Assembly (NCBI GenBank): GCA_934489915.1
Contig: CAKSSZ010000024.1
Coordinates: 1-13,502, forward strand
DNA length: 13,502 nucleotides
DNA from: an uncultured Clostridia bacterium
Lineage (GTDB): Bacteria > Bacillota > Clostridia > HGM11514
Reading direction: 5' to 3'
Shown piece by piece: positions 7,446 through 13,502 of the stretch (position 1 is its first letter; each line of letters opens with the position of its first letter). The notes under the pieces were generated by a model. The model saw only the letters and a list, made by a program, of their open reading frames with translations. It ran no database searches and was not told the origin of the DNA. Made by a program: the position numbers and the translations under genes.

Positions 7446-7460
7446 TAAAAAGGAGGCAGG

Positions 7461-7507
7461 AAAACAAAAGAGCTGTTGCAAAAGTCCATGGACTTTTGCA
7501 ACAGCTC
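7461..7507 (-). terminator. Terminator of fucI, 38-bp perfect palindrome
   Basis: Bases 7470-7507 are an exact palindrome (stem up to 19 bp, centre CCATGG). On the minus strand it is followed by TTTTGTTTT. It lies 15 bp after the fucI stop codon and 25 bp before the -35 box of the next promoter, separating the two transcription units. Confidence 0.93.
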
Positions 7508-7522
7508 CCATAACCGTTCGGA

Positions 7523-9310
7523 TTATTTGTACAGAGGACCGTAATGCTGGCAAGCTCTGTAGTCGGTAGAGGTAGAATCGGTACCCTTGCCGAAGCCGCC
7601 CCAGGAATGAGGACGGTAAATCTTTTCTTCCGGTACGTTGTGCATTGCAACCGGAATTCTCAGCATGGATGCTAAGGTGATCAGATCAGCGCCGATATGG
7701 CCGTAAACCGTTACGCCATGGTTAGCGCCCCAGTTTGCCATTACGCTGTAAGTATCTTTAAATGCGTCTGTATCATTCAGAATCGGTGCAAACCAGGTGG
7801 TCGGCCAGGTAGGATCGGTTCTCTGATCCAGCTTTTTATGCATGTCTTCCGGCAGGATAACAGAATAACCTTCTGCAATTTGCAGTACCGGGCCAACGCC
7901 TTCCACAATGTTGGTACGGATCATGGTGATGGGCATTTCTGCTTCTGTCTTGAAGTGAGAGGAGAACCCGCCCCCTCTGAAGTATTCATAGTCAGCCCGG
8001 CACCAGTCAGTGGCTTTCAAGCAGGCTTCGATATCCTGATCGGTCATATCCCACCAATTTTTCATAATGCCGTTGCCCTGTTCATCCTTCACAGCGCCTG
8101 TGCAGTCCATAGCGGTTGCACCGGAGTTGATCAGATGGATAAAGCCGTTAGCCGCTTTGCCTTCCGGCTTTTTGCCGGTTACCCGTTCTACTGCTTCCGG
8201 GCTCCAGTAAGTACGCACGTCATGGAAGCACGGAGCCTTATTGGTCAGCAGGGTGCCGAACAGCATGGAGATTCCGTTCAAGGTGTCGTTTTCCGTTGCA
8301 AACGGAACCGGTTGTTTTTTGCCGTTCCAGTCAAAGGAAGAGGCCATCAGAGATTCGGTAAAGTCAGCGTTGGGCAGCCAGTCTGTCCACATTCTCTGAC
8401 CCTGGAAGCCGCCTACAATACCGTTTCTGCCCAGGGCTTCTTCATGCCAGCCCATTTCGTCCAGCTTAGGATTACCGTTTAAGATATCCCGTACAATGAT
8501 GGTAAACTTCGCAATGAATTCCCAATCCTTGTCCGCCGGAATGACCTTGGATTTTTTCACGATTTCTGCCAGGTTTTTGCCGGCGTTCTTATCAAAGCCT
8601 TCCTTGCAGTTTTTCTTCATCCATGCCAGTGCCTTTTCATATTCGTCATGGTCATAGATTTCCAAAGTAATTCTTCTCAGAATTTCAGTCAAGTCTACCC
8701 ATTCTGCACGCAGACCCAGATAGTCTTGCATAAAGCTTGCGTCACAGTAGGAGCCGGCAATGCCCATTGCCACGCCGCCCAGGTTGACATACGCTTTATT
8801 TTTCATCTGACCGACTGCAATGGCGGCCTTTGCAAACCGAATCATTTTTTCTGCAACGTCGGCAGGGATGGTGGTATCGTTTGCTTCCTGTACGTCGTGA
8901 CCGTACATGGAGAAGGCAGGTAACCCTCTCTGTGCAAACGCTGCCATAACGGCGGCTAAGTACACAGCGCCCGGACGTTCTGTGCCGTTAAAGCCCCATA
9001 CGGCTTTGATGGTATCGGCGCTTAAATCCATGGTTTCGCTGCCGTAGCACCAGCAGGGAGTCACAGCCAAGGTTGCTACCACGTTTTCAGAGGCAAACTG
9101 TTCTGCTACCTTTGCAGCTTCAGCGCCGCCGCCGATGGTGGTGCAGCCGATAACACACTGTGCAGGCGTTCCGTCTAAGTAAAATACGTTTTTCTCAATC
9201 AATTCCTTGGCAGCCTTTGCCATATTCATGGTTTGTTCTTCCAAGCTTTCTCTTACACCGCCCCATCTGCCGTCGATGGTCGGGCGAATGCCGATTTTAG
9301 GATAATTCAC
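7523..9310 (-). CDS. fucI: L-fucose isomerase (also D-arabinose isomerase)
   Basis: Interconverts L-fucose and L-fuculose (and D-arabinose and D-ribulose) with Mn2+ in the cytoplasm, the first step of fucose catabolism. The 595 residues match the usual ~590, and known metal ligands of the E. coli enzyme (E337, D361, H528) correspond with a constant +3 offset to E340 (FATEND), D364 (FHDVRTYW) and H531 (GANHGVTVYG). Other family blocks are RPTIDGRWGG (9-18), TPCWCYGSE (84-92) and PHSWGGFGKGTDST (567-580). The start is GTG at 9310, with AAGGAGGG a few bases upstream. It is monocistronic: a strong terminator follows at once, and no kinase (fucK) or aldolase (fucA) gene is nearby. Codon choice and the strong ribosome binding site suggest high expression. 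It is divergent from an AraC-type regulator that probably controls it. Confidence 0.97.
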   Translation of the reverse strand: MNYPKIGIRPTIDGRWGGVRESLEEQTMNMAKAAKELIEKNVFYLDGTPAQCVIGCTTIGGGAEAAKVAEQFASENVVATLAVTPCWCYGSETMDLSADTIKAVWGFNGTERPGAVYLAAVMAAFAQRGLPAFSMYGHDVQEANDTTIPADVAEKMIRFAKAAIAVGQMKNKAYVNLGGVAMGIAGSYCDASFMQDYLGLRAEWVDLTEILRRITLEIYDHDEYEKALAWMKKNCKEGFDKNAGKNLAEIVKKSKVIPADKDWEFIAKFTIIVRDILNGNPKLDEMGWHEEALGRNGIVGGFQGQRMWTDWLPNADFTESLMASSFDWNGKKQPVPFATENDTLNGISMLFGTLLTNKAPCFHDVRTYWSPEAVERVTGKKPEGKAANGFIHLINSGATAMDCTGAVKDEQGNGIMKNWWDMTDQDIEACLKATDWCRADYEYFRGGGFSSHFKTEAEMPITMIRTNIVEGVGPVLQIAEGYSVILPEDMHKKLDQRTDPTWPTTWFAPILNDTDAFKDTYSVMANWGANHGVTVYGHIGADLITLASMLRIPVAMHNVPEEKIYRPHSWGGFGKGTDSTSTDYRACQHYGPLYK

Positions 9311-9335
9311 AAAAAACCCTCCTTATTAAATTTGT

Positions 9336-9352
9336 ATTATAATATTATTATA
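9336..9352 (-). promoter_or_regulatory. Candidate fucI -10 region (two overlapping TATAAT boxes, no good -35)
   Basis: On the minus strand TATAAT occurs at 9336-9341 and 9347-9352. The hexamers 17 bp upstream are AAAAGT and AAGAAA, poor -35 boxes. This is what an activator-dependent promoter would look like and fits control by the divergent AraC-type protein. Which box is used is not clear. Confidence 0.45.
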
Positions 9353-9355
9353 TGC

Positions 9356-9385
9356 TTGACTTTTGGTGATTTCTTGGAGTATAAT
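9356..9385 (+). promoter_or_regulatory. Promoter for the araC-dehydrogenase-MATE operon
   Basis: TTGACT (9356-9361), an 18-bp spacer and TATAAT (9380-9385) form a good sigma-A promoter about 40 bp before the ATG at 9426. A direct repeat AGTATAAT lies at 9378-9385 and 9394-9401, start-to-start 16 bp; the first copy covers the -10 box and could be a regulator binding site. Confidence 0.7.
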
Positions 9386-9425
9386 AGTAAAAAAGTATAA
9401 TTATATTCACTTTTCGGAGGAAATC

Positions 9426-10265
9426 ATGAAAATCCAGGGAACCTATGAAGAGATGAGCCGGGGAACACCCGATTTTCCCCTTGGTTATTATCGGGTGGAC
9501 AAGACGCATCCCAACTACCATATGCAGCTTCACTGGCATGTGGAGTATGAAATGATTCACATTTGCACCGGGGTCTTAACCTTATTTTTGGATGAGGATA
9601 CTCTGGTTTGCCGGGCGGGAGATGCGGTACTCATTACCGGCAGTATTCTGCATGGGGCAACGCCTGAGGAATGCGTTTATGAATGTGCGGTGTTTGATCC
9701 AAGAGCGTTGTTTCAAGGACGGCTGCGGACAGCCTTGGAGGAATTGGCGGCATTTGCTCATTTTCCTGCCGGCAGTCCGGAAAATGAAGCGGCATGTTCC
9801 TTTTTTGAGTCCTTTTCTCAGGCGGCTGCCGGATCGGAATTTTTTACGCTGGGCGCACTTTGCCGCTTTTTTGGAATGCTGCAGCGGGGGGAACAGTTTT
9901 TTGTAGAAGGCAGCAGCAGCAAAAAGGTGCAGCATTTAAAGCAGGCGCTGCGGCTGATTGAAACGGATTATGCGTCCACCGTGACTTTGGAACGGCTGGC
10001 GCGCTCCTGTGGAATGTCCCCGAAATATTTTTGCCGGTTTTTCAGGGAAATGACGCATAAAACACCCATTGATTATTTAAATCATTACCGGATTAAAATG
10101 GCTTGTGAAATGCTGCGGGAGAATCAGGAATCTGTGACAGAAATCGCATTAAGCTGCGGCTTTAATGATTTGAGTTATTTTATTAAAACCTTTAAGCGGT
10201 ACCAGGGCATGTCTCCTAAGGCATACCGTAACCATGGATTGAACAAGGAGGGGGATCAGGAATGA
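9426..10265 (+). CDS. AraC-family transcriptional regulator with cupin sensor domain
   Basis: Cytoplasmic DNA-binding regulator of 279 residues. The N-terminal cupin-like sugar-sensing domain (~20-95) carries LHWHVEYEM (35-43) and a RAGDAVLITGSILHG turn. The C-terminal AraC/XylS DNA-binding domain has a first helix-turn-helix at ~186-207 (LERLARSCGMSPKYFCRFF) and a second at ~236-258, ending with the family signature GFNDLSYFIKTFKRY then GMSPKAYR. The frame opens at 9363, but the ATG at 9426 has GGAGG five or so bases upstream and lies after the promoter, so it is the start. The gene is divergent from fucI across 115 bp and overlaps the dehydrogenase by ATGA. It probably senses fucose, fuculose or a related sugar and activates fucI; the ligand is inferred from context only. 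Confidence 0.92.
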   Translation: MKIQGTYEEMSRGTPDFPLGYYRVDKTHPNYHMQLHWHVEYEMIHICTGVLTLFLDEDTLVCRAGDAVLITGSILHGATPEECVYECAVFDPRALFQGRLRTALEELAAFAHFPAGSPENEAACSFFESFSQAAAGSEFFTLGALCRFFGMLQRGEQFFVEGSSSKKVQHLKQALRLIETDYASTVTLERLARSCGMSPKYFCRFFREMTHKTPIDYLNHYRIKMACEMLRENQESVTEIALSCGFNDLSYFIKTFKRYQGMSPKAYRNHGLNKEGDQE

Positions 10266-11203
10266 AGCTGGTGATATTGGATGGAGTCACGCTGGGGGAG
10301 GATATTGACGCCGCTTCTTATTTTCGGGAGCTGGGTGAAGTGGAGGCGTATTCTTTTACCCAACCGGAGCAGGTAGAAGAGCGGATTGGCGATTGCCAGG
10401 TTGTGATTTTAAATAAGGTACAGCTGAATGAAAGCAATTTGGCAAATGCAAAGCGTTTAAGGCTGATTTGCGTGACGGCAACGGGATATGATAATATTGA
10501 TTTGGATTACTGCAGGAGAGCAGGCATCGGAGTATGTAATGTGAAGGGCTATTCCACCGATTCTGTGGCTCAGCTTACGGTGGCTATGGCGCTTTCTCTG
10601 GTCAATCATTTGCCGGCGTATCATCAATATACCGTTTCCGGCGCTTATACAGCCAGCGGACGGCAGAACTGTCTGACGCCGGTGGTACACGAGCTGAGGG
10701 GGCAGACCTGGGGGGTGATCGGCTACGGCGCCATCGGCCGCCGAACAGCACAGATTGCAGAAACGCTCGGATGTCGGGTGATGGGTTGCCGTCGGTCGCC
10801 GGGCGGAGCGCCCTTGGAGCAGGTGTGCCGGGAGGCAGATATTATCACCATCCATACTCCCCTAACCGATCAAACCCGCGGGATGATCTGCCGGGAGCTG
10901 ATTTCCTTGATGAAGCCCTCTGTGATTTTGATTAACGTTGCCCGGGGAGCTGTGTGGGACGAGGAAGCAGTTGCGGAAGCGGTGCTGTCCGGGCGTATCG
11001 GCGGGATGGGCTGTGACGTATACGACGGCGAGCCGATGCGAAAGGATCACCCCTTTTACGGATTGACTGACTGCCCTAACGTTTGCTTTACTCCCCATAT
11101 GGCATGGGGGGCATATGAGGCCAGGGTGCGCTGTTTGAAAGAAATCGTTTTAAACATTCAAGCATTTTACAACGGAGAATCCCGTAATCGGGTAGAAGGG
11201 TGA
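10262..11203 (+). CDS. D-2-hydroxyacid dehydrogenase (glycerate/hydroxypyruvate reductase-like)
   Basis: A 313-residue NAD(P)-dependent enzyme that reduces a 2-keto acid to a D-2-hydroxy acid or the reverse. The nucleotide-binding loop is GYGAIG (154-159). The catalytic Arg is R228 in NVARGAVWDE, Glu is E257 in DGEP and His is H279 in TPHMAWGA. The Trp after the catalytic His is common in glycerate dehydrogenase-type members. After the second strand of the Rossmann fold the sequence reads CRRSP where NAD-specific members usually have an Asp; the arginines suggest NADPH preference (inference). The start ATG overlaps the regulator's stop codon (ATGA), so the two are translationally coupled. Substrate unknown; a role in handling a product of the sugar pathway is possible but unproved. 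Confidence 0.88.
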   Translation: MKLVILDGVTLGEDIDAASYFRELGEVEAYSFTQPEQVEERIGDCQVVILNKVQLNESNLANAKRLRLICVTATGYDNIDLDYCRRAGIGVCNVKGYSTDSVAQLTVAMALSLVNHLPAYHQYTVSGAYTASGRQNCLTPVVHELRGQTWGVIGYGAIGRRTAQIAETLGCRVMGCRRSPGGAPLEQVCREADIITIHTPLTDQTRGMICRELISLMKPSVILINVARGAVWDEEAVAEAVLSGRIGGMGCDVYDGEPMRKDHPFYGLTDCPNVCFTPHMAWGAYEARVRCLKEIVLNIQAFYNGESRNRVEG

Positions 11204-11208
11204 GAACC

Positions 11209-12567
11209 ATGCATATTTTTGTACGAGACCGTTATTTTTATAAAAGCTTTTTTTCTTTGCTGGTGCTGCTGGCGCTTCAAAATTTAATTACCTTTGGGGT
11301 GAATTTGGCGGATAATTTAATGCTGGGCGCCTATAGCGAGGCGGCGTTGTCCGGCGCAACCTTGGTGAATCAAATTCAATTTTTTGTGCAAATGGTTGTT
11401 ATGGGCATTGGGGAAGGGTTTATTGTGCTTGGCTCCCGGTATTGGGGAGAGCAAAATACAGATGCTATCCGGCGGCTGGTATTCTCTGTGTTTTGGCCGG
11501 CGGCTTTGTTTGGGATTGGCATCTGGGCAGTTTCCTTTTTTGCTCCCTACCAGGTGCTGGGGCTGTTTACCAATGATCAGGTGATTTTGGAGGAAGGGGT
11601 TGCCTATCTGCGGATTGTGTGCTTTACCTATCTGCTGTTTTCGCTGACCAGCGTATTGCTGGCGGTGCTGCGGAGTGTGGAGACGGTGCGGATTGCCTTC
11701 CTGGTTTCCTGCTCCACCTTGGTGCTGAATGTATGCTTTAACAGCTTGCTGATTTACGGCAAGCTGGGTTTTCCGTCCTTGGGCGTACGGGGAGCGGCGA
11801 TTGCAACCCTGATTTCCCGGGCGGTGGAGCTGGTGATTGTCCTTTTCTTTTTAAAGTTTCGGGATCGAAAGCTGCACCTGACCCTCCGGGATTGCGTAGG
11901 GTATGATCGGGAGCTGTTCCGGCAGTATACTAAGGTTTCGGCACCGGTGATTGCGGGGAATGCTTTTTGGGGGATTGCCATGGGGATTCAAACCTCCGTT
12001 TTGGGACATTTAGGCTCAGAGGCGATTGCTGCCAACAGCATTGCTACGACTTTGTTTCAAATTGTTTCGGTAGCAACTTATGCCTCTGCTGCTGCGGCAG
12101 GCGTTTTGATCGGAAAAACCATTGGAGAGGGTCGGTCAGATGCGGTGCGGGCATACGGCGTGACCTTGCAGGTGCTGTTTTTGATCATTGGCTTGCTGAC
12201 CGGCGGCGTTCTTTTTGCTCTGCGGGATGTGATGCTGAGCTTTTATACGGTTTCCCCGCAAAGTAAAGCGCTGGCATGGCAGTTTATTACGGTACTTTCC
12301 GTGACGGTGATCGGTACCTCCTACCAGGTTCCCTGCCTGACCGGAATCGTCCGTGCCTGCGGAGACACTGCCTTCATTTTCTATAATGATTTGATTTTTA
12401 TGTGGGGACTGGTGCTGCCGGCTTCTGTTTTGGCTGCGTTTGTATGGAAAACCTCTCCCCTGATTGTGTTTTGGTGCTTGAAAATGGATCAGATATTAAA
12501 ATGTTTTGTGGCGGCGGTCAAGGTCAATCGGATGATTTCCCATCCGGAACAATTTTCGCTTAAATAG
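11209..12567 (+). CDS. MATE-family efflux transporter
   Basis: Integral membrane protein of 452 residues with about twelve hydrophobic segments in two related halves, expected to export a small molecule in exchange for Na+ or H+. The first helix region NLITFGVNLADNLMLGAYSEAALSGATLVNQ and the mid-protein SAPVIAGNAFWGIAMGIQTSVLGHLGSEAIAANSIA are typical of MatE domains. A GTG at 11200 would overlap the dehydrogenase stop, but the ATG at 11209 has GAAGGG eight bases upstream and is the better start. It is the third gene of the regulator-dehydrogenase operon, so export of a pathway intermediate or toxic by-product is plausible. No clear intrinsic terminator follows, only an imperfect A/T-only hairpin at ~12569-12592. 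Confidence 0.93.
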   Translation: MHIFVRDRYFYKSFFSLLVLLALQNLITFGVNLADNLMLGAYSEAALSGATLVNQIQFFVQMVVMGIGEGFIVLGSRYWGEQNTDAIRRLVFSVFWPAALFGIGIWAVSFFAPYQVLGLFTNDQVILEEGVAYLRIVCFTYLLFSLTSVLLAVLRSVETVRIAFLVSCSTLVLNVCFNSLLIYGKLGFPSLGVRGAAIATLISRAVELVIVLFFLKFRDRKLHLTLRDCVGYDRELFRQYTKVSAPVIAGNAFWGIAMGIQTSVLGHLGSEAIAANSIATTLFQIVSVATYASAAAAGVLIGKTIGEGRSDAVRAYGVTLQVLFLIIGLLTGGVLFALRDVMLSFYTVSPQSKALAWQFITVLSVTVIGTSYQVPCLTGIVRACGDTAFIFYNDLIFMWGLVLPASVLAAFVWKTSPLIVFWCLKMDQILKCFVAAVKVNRMISHPEQFSLK

Positions 12568-12629
12568 GTTTTTTGTTACAAAACAAAAACAGTTTTACAA
12601 AAAGATTGCAAAGCGGTTACGTCTGATTT

Positions 12630-12750
12630 TCATCCACAGAATTTATCCACTTATCCACCGGTTTTCCACATGAAAAAACGAGGTGACAACAGTTATTCAC
12701 AAAGTTATCCACATTATCCACAAATGATCGGCGGTGAAAAGTGTGGATAA
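12630..12750. other. DnaA-box cluster (possible oriC segment or DnaA-titration/regulatory site)
   Basis: Eight matches to the DnaA 9-mer TTATCCACA occur in 121 bp. Perfect: 12705-12713 (+), 12714-12722 (+) and 12742-12750 (minus strand). TTATTCACA, allowed by the TTATNCACA consensus, at 12693-12701. One mismatch: 12630-12638 (TCATCCACA), 12643-12651 (TTATCCACT), 12651-12659 (TTATCCACC) and 12662-12670 (TTTTCCACA). Two boxes abut head to tail, two overlap by one base, and the last is inverted. An A/T-rich stretch lies on the left (12568-12608) and poly-A/T tracts on the right (12751-12820). No dnaA, dnaN or rpmH is in the window, so oriC identity is open. DnaA-box clusters outside oriC that restrain initiation or regulate genes are known in Bacillus. 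The rest of 12568-12852 holds nothing else recognised apart from the promoter below. Confidence 0.85.
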
Positions 12751-12790
12751 CAAAAAGCGATTTTTTTCGGGAAAAGAGGAGGAATTTCTC

Positions 12791-12819
12791 TTGCAATTCG
12801 GAAAAAAATGTACTATAAT
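12791..12819 (+). promoter_or_regulatory. Promoter for the HisB-like gene
   Basis: TTGCAA (12791-12796), a 17-bp spacer and TATAAT (12814-12819) lie 34 bp before the ATG at 12853 and 40 bp after the last DnaA box. DnaA binding could therefore influence this promoter. Confidence 0.75.
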
Positions 12820-12852
12820 AAAACAATAACAGGAAGAAAGGATGGCGGCGCA

Positions 12853-13482
12853 ATGATTACAGTAACCAGAACGACAAAAGAATCCCGGATCTGCGTTTCA
12901 TTAGATCCTGCCGGACTGACGGAGGAGTATAAAAAGGATTTGGAAACCCCCAGTGCAATGCTCAGTCATATGCTGGAGCATTTGTCTTATCGGTCGGGGG
13001 TGGGGCTTAAAGTTTCCTGCGAATATGACGGATTTCCTTTGGCTCATGTTTTGTTTGAGGATTTGGGCATCACCGTCGGGCGAGCCTTTGGCCGGCTTTC
13101 GGAACGTCAGGTCAAGGACGGCTGCTACGGCTATGGGGACGCAGTAGGCATGATTGACGAGGCCTATGCCCAGGCGGCGGTCAGCTTTGAATCCAGAGCG
13201 TTGTTTTTACTGGAGGACGCTGCCGTCTCCATACCGGCAGCATGCGAGGACGCCAAAAGCGAGGATTTGGAAACCTTTTTAGACGGTTTTTGTCAGGGAG
13301 CGCGCTGCACGCTGCAGGTAGAAGTGCGGCGGGGGAAAAATGCGCATCATATCTGGGAGGCCGTATACCGTGCCGTAGGCTCCGCATTGGAACAAGCCTT
13401 AACCTGCCACCCTGCCCGGGCAGGAAAGACCTCCGGTGTGGCGGGACAAATTCAATGGGAAATATCGGAGGAGAACAAATGA
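12853..13482 (+). CDS. Divergent HisB-like protein (imidazoleglycerol-phosphate dehydratase fold)
   Basis: The 209 residues align by eye along the whole length of IGP dehydratase, the Mn2+ enzyme of histidine synthesis. Kept: SHML (H39), E69-D70 of the HHxxED block, IDEAYAQ (D102, E103), ESRALF (R115) and NAHHIWEA (H165, H166, E169). Changed: the usual DDHHTxED block reads PLAHVLFED, so only H65 of the two histidines remains, and the conserved H in the KHG segment is S48. Loss of metal ligands suggests changed or absent dehydratase activity. No other his gene is visible. The frame is open from 12808, but that ATG lies before the -10 box; ATG 12853 has AGAAAGG ~11 bases upstream. It overlaps the next gene by ATGA. 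A functional divergent enzyme or a non-catalytic paralogue are both possible. Confidence 0.75.
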   Translation: MITVTRTTKESRICVSLDPAGLTEEYKKDLETPSAMLSHMLEHLSYRSGVGLKVSCEYDGFPLAHVLFEDLGITVGRAFGRLSERQVKDGCYGYGDAVGMIDEAYAQAAVSFESRALFLLEDAAVSIPAACEDAKSEDLETFLDGFCQGARCTLQVEVRRGKNAHHIWEAVYRAVGSALEQALTCHPARAGKTSGVAGQIQWEISEENK

Positions 13483-13502
13483 AGCAATATAAGCTTGCGC
13501 TG
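13479..13502 (+). CDS. Start of a downstream gene, cut by window edge
   Basis: ATG at 13479 overlaps the HisB-like stop codon (ATGA) and is preceded by GGAGGAG five bases upstream. Only eight codons are visible (MKQYKLAL), which is compatible with a first beta strand of a nucleotide-binding fold but too short to name. It is almost certainly co-translated with the HisB-like gene. Confidence 0.7.

Noticed and set aside
7470..7507. 38-bp palindrome as a protein operator or mobile repeat
   Set aside because: Position directly after fucI and the following T-rich tract on the minus strand fit an intrinsic terminator; no second copy is present in the window.
7697..8482. 261-codon + strand open frame
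   Set aside because: Antisense to fucI, whose full-length homology and intact active site make the minus frame the real one.
12608..12621. Catabolite-repression (cre)-like sequence around AAAGCGGTTAC
   Set aside because: The core fits, but both ends miss the consensus at three positions and it lies after the MATE gene, away from a promoter it could control.
12808..12852. Upstream ATG for the HisB-like gene
   Set aside because: This ATG precedes the -10 box of the promoter at 12791-12819, so it would not be in the mRNA; the ATG at 12853 fits homology.
12617..12853. Minus-strand open frame of 78 codons across the intergenic region
   Set aside because: It is made largely by the repeated DnaA boxes and A/T tracts, with no protein resemblance; it would destroy the reading of a regulatory region.

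Overview
The window looks like the chromosome of a spore-forming, low-to-mid GC Gram-positive bacterium of the class Clostridia. The reasons are a BofA-family sporulation gene, strong AGGAGG-type ribosome binding sites, frequent TTG/GTG starts, sigma-A promoters of the TTGACA-17-TATAAT type, and a carbohydrate ABC lipoprotein with a DUF3502-type C-terminus. The exact genus cannot be read from the sequence.

Left edge (1-1480, + strand): the 3' part of a sugar-ABC solute-binding lipoprotein gene, followed by a second, truncated copy of only its last ~119 codons with no ribosome binding site. It is closed by a terminator and a 22-bp-stem hairpin lying between convergent genes.

Core minus-strand block (1486-7450): a perfect consensus promoter (7417-7445) drives a PrsA/SurA-like membrane-anchored foldase, then sfsA, a 55-residue DUF3006-like protein and bofA. 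After bofA a hairpin terminator overlaps a second promoter (4987-5015), which starts the M20D amidohydrolase-ftsK/spoIIIE pair. These last two genes overlap by 26 nt and both use TTG starts.

Sugar divergon (7461-12567): fucI (L-fucose/D-arabinose isomerase, minus strand, with its own terminator) is divergent from an AraC-family regulator, a D-2-hydroxyacid dehydrogenase and a MATE exporter. The three + strand genes are tightly coupled by ATGA and near-GTGA junctions. No fuculose kinase or aldolase gene is present.

Right edge (12568-13502): a 285-bp intergenic region carries eight DnaA-box-like 9-mers within 121 bp. Three are perfect TTATCCACA, one is TTATTCACA and four have one mismatch. This is either part of a replication origin or a DnaA-titrating/regulatory cluster. 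Next comes a good promoter, a divergent HisB-like (imidazoleglycerol-phosphate dehydratase fold) gene with altered metal-site residues, and the first codons of a coupled downstream gene. The DnaA-box cluster beside the degenerate HisB-like gene is the most notable feature. The hairpin that could hide the M20 ribosome binding site in read-through RNA is the most interesting regulatory design.
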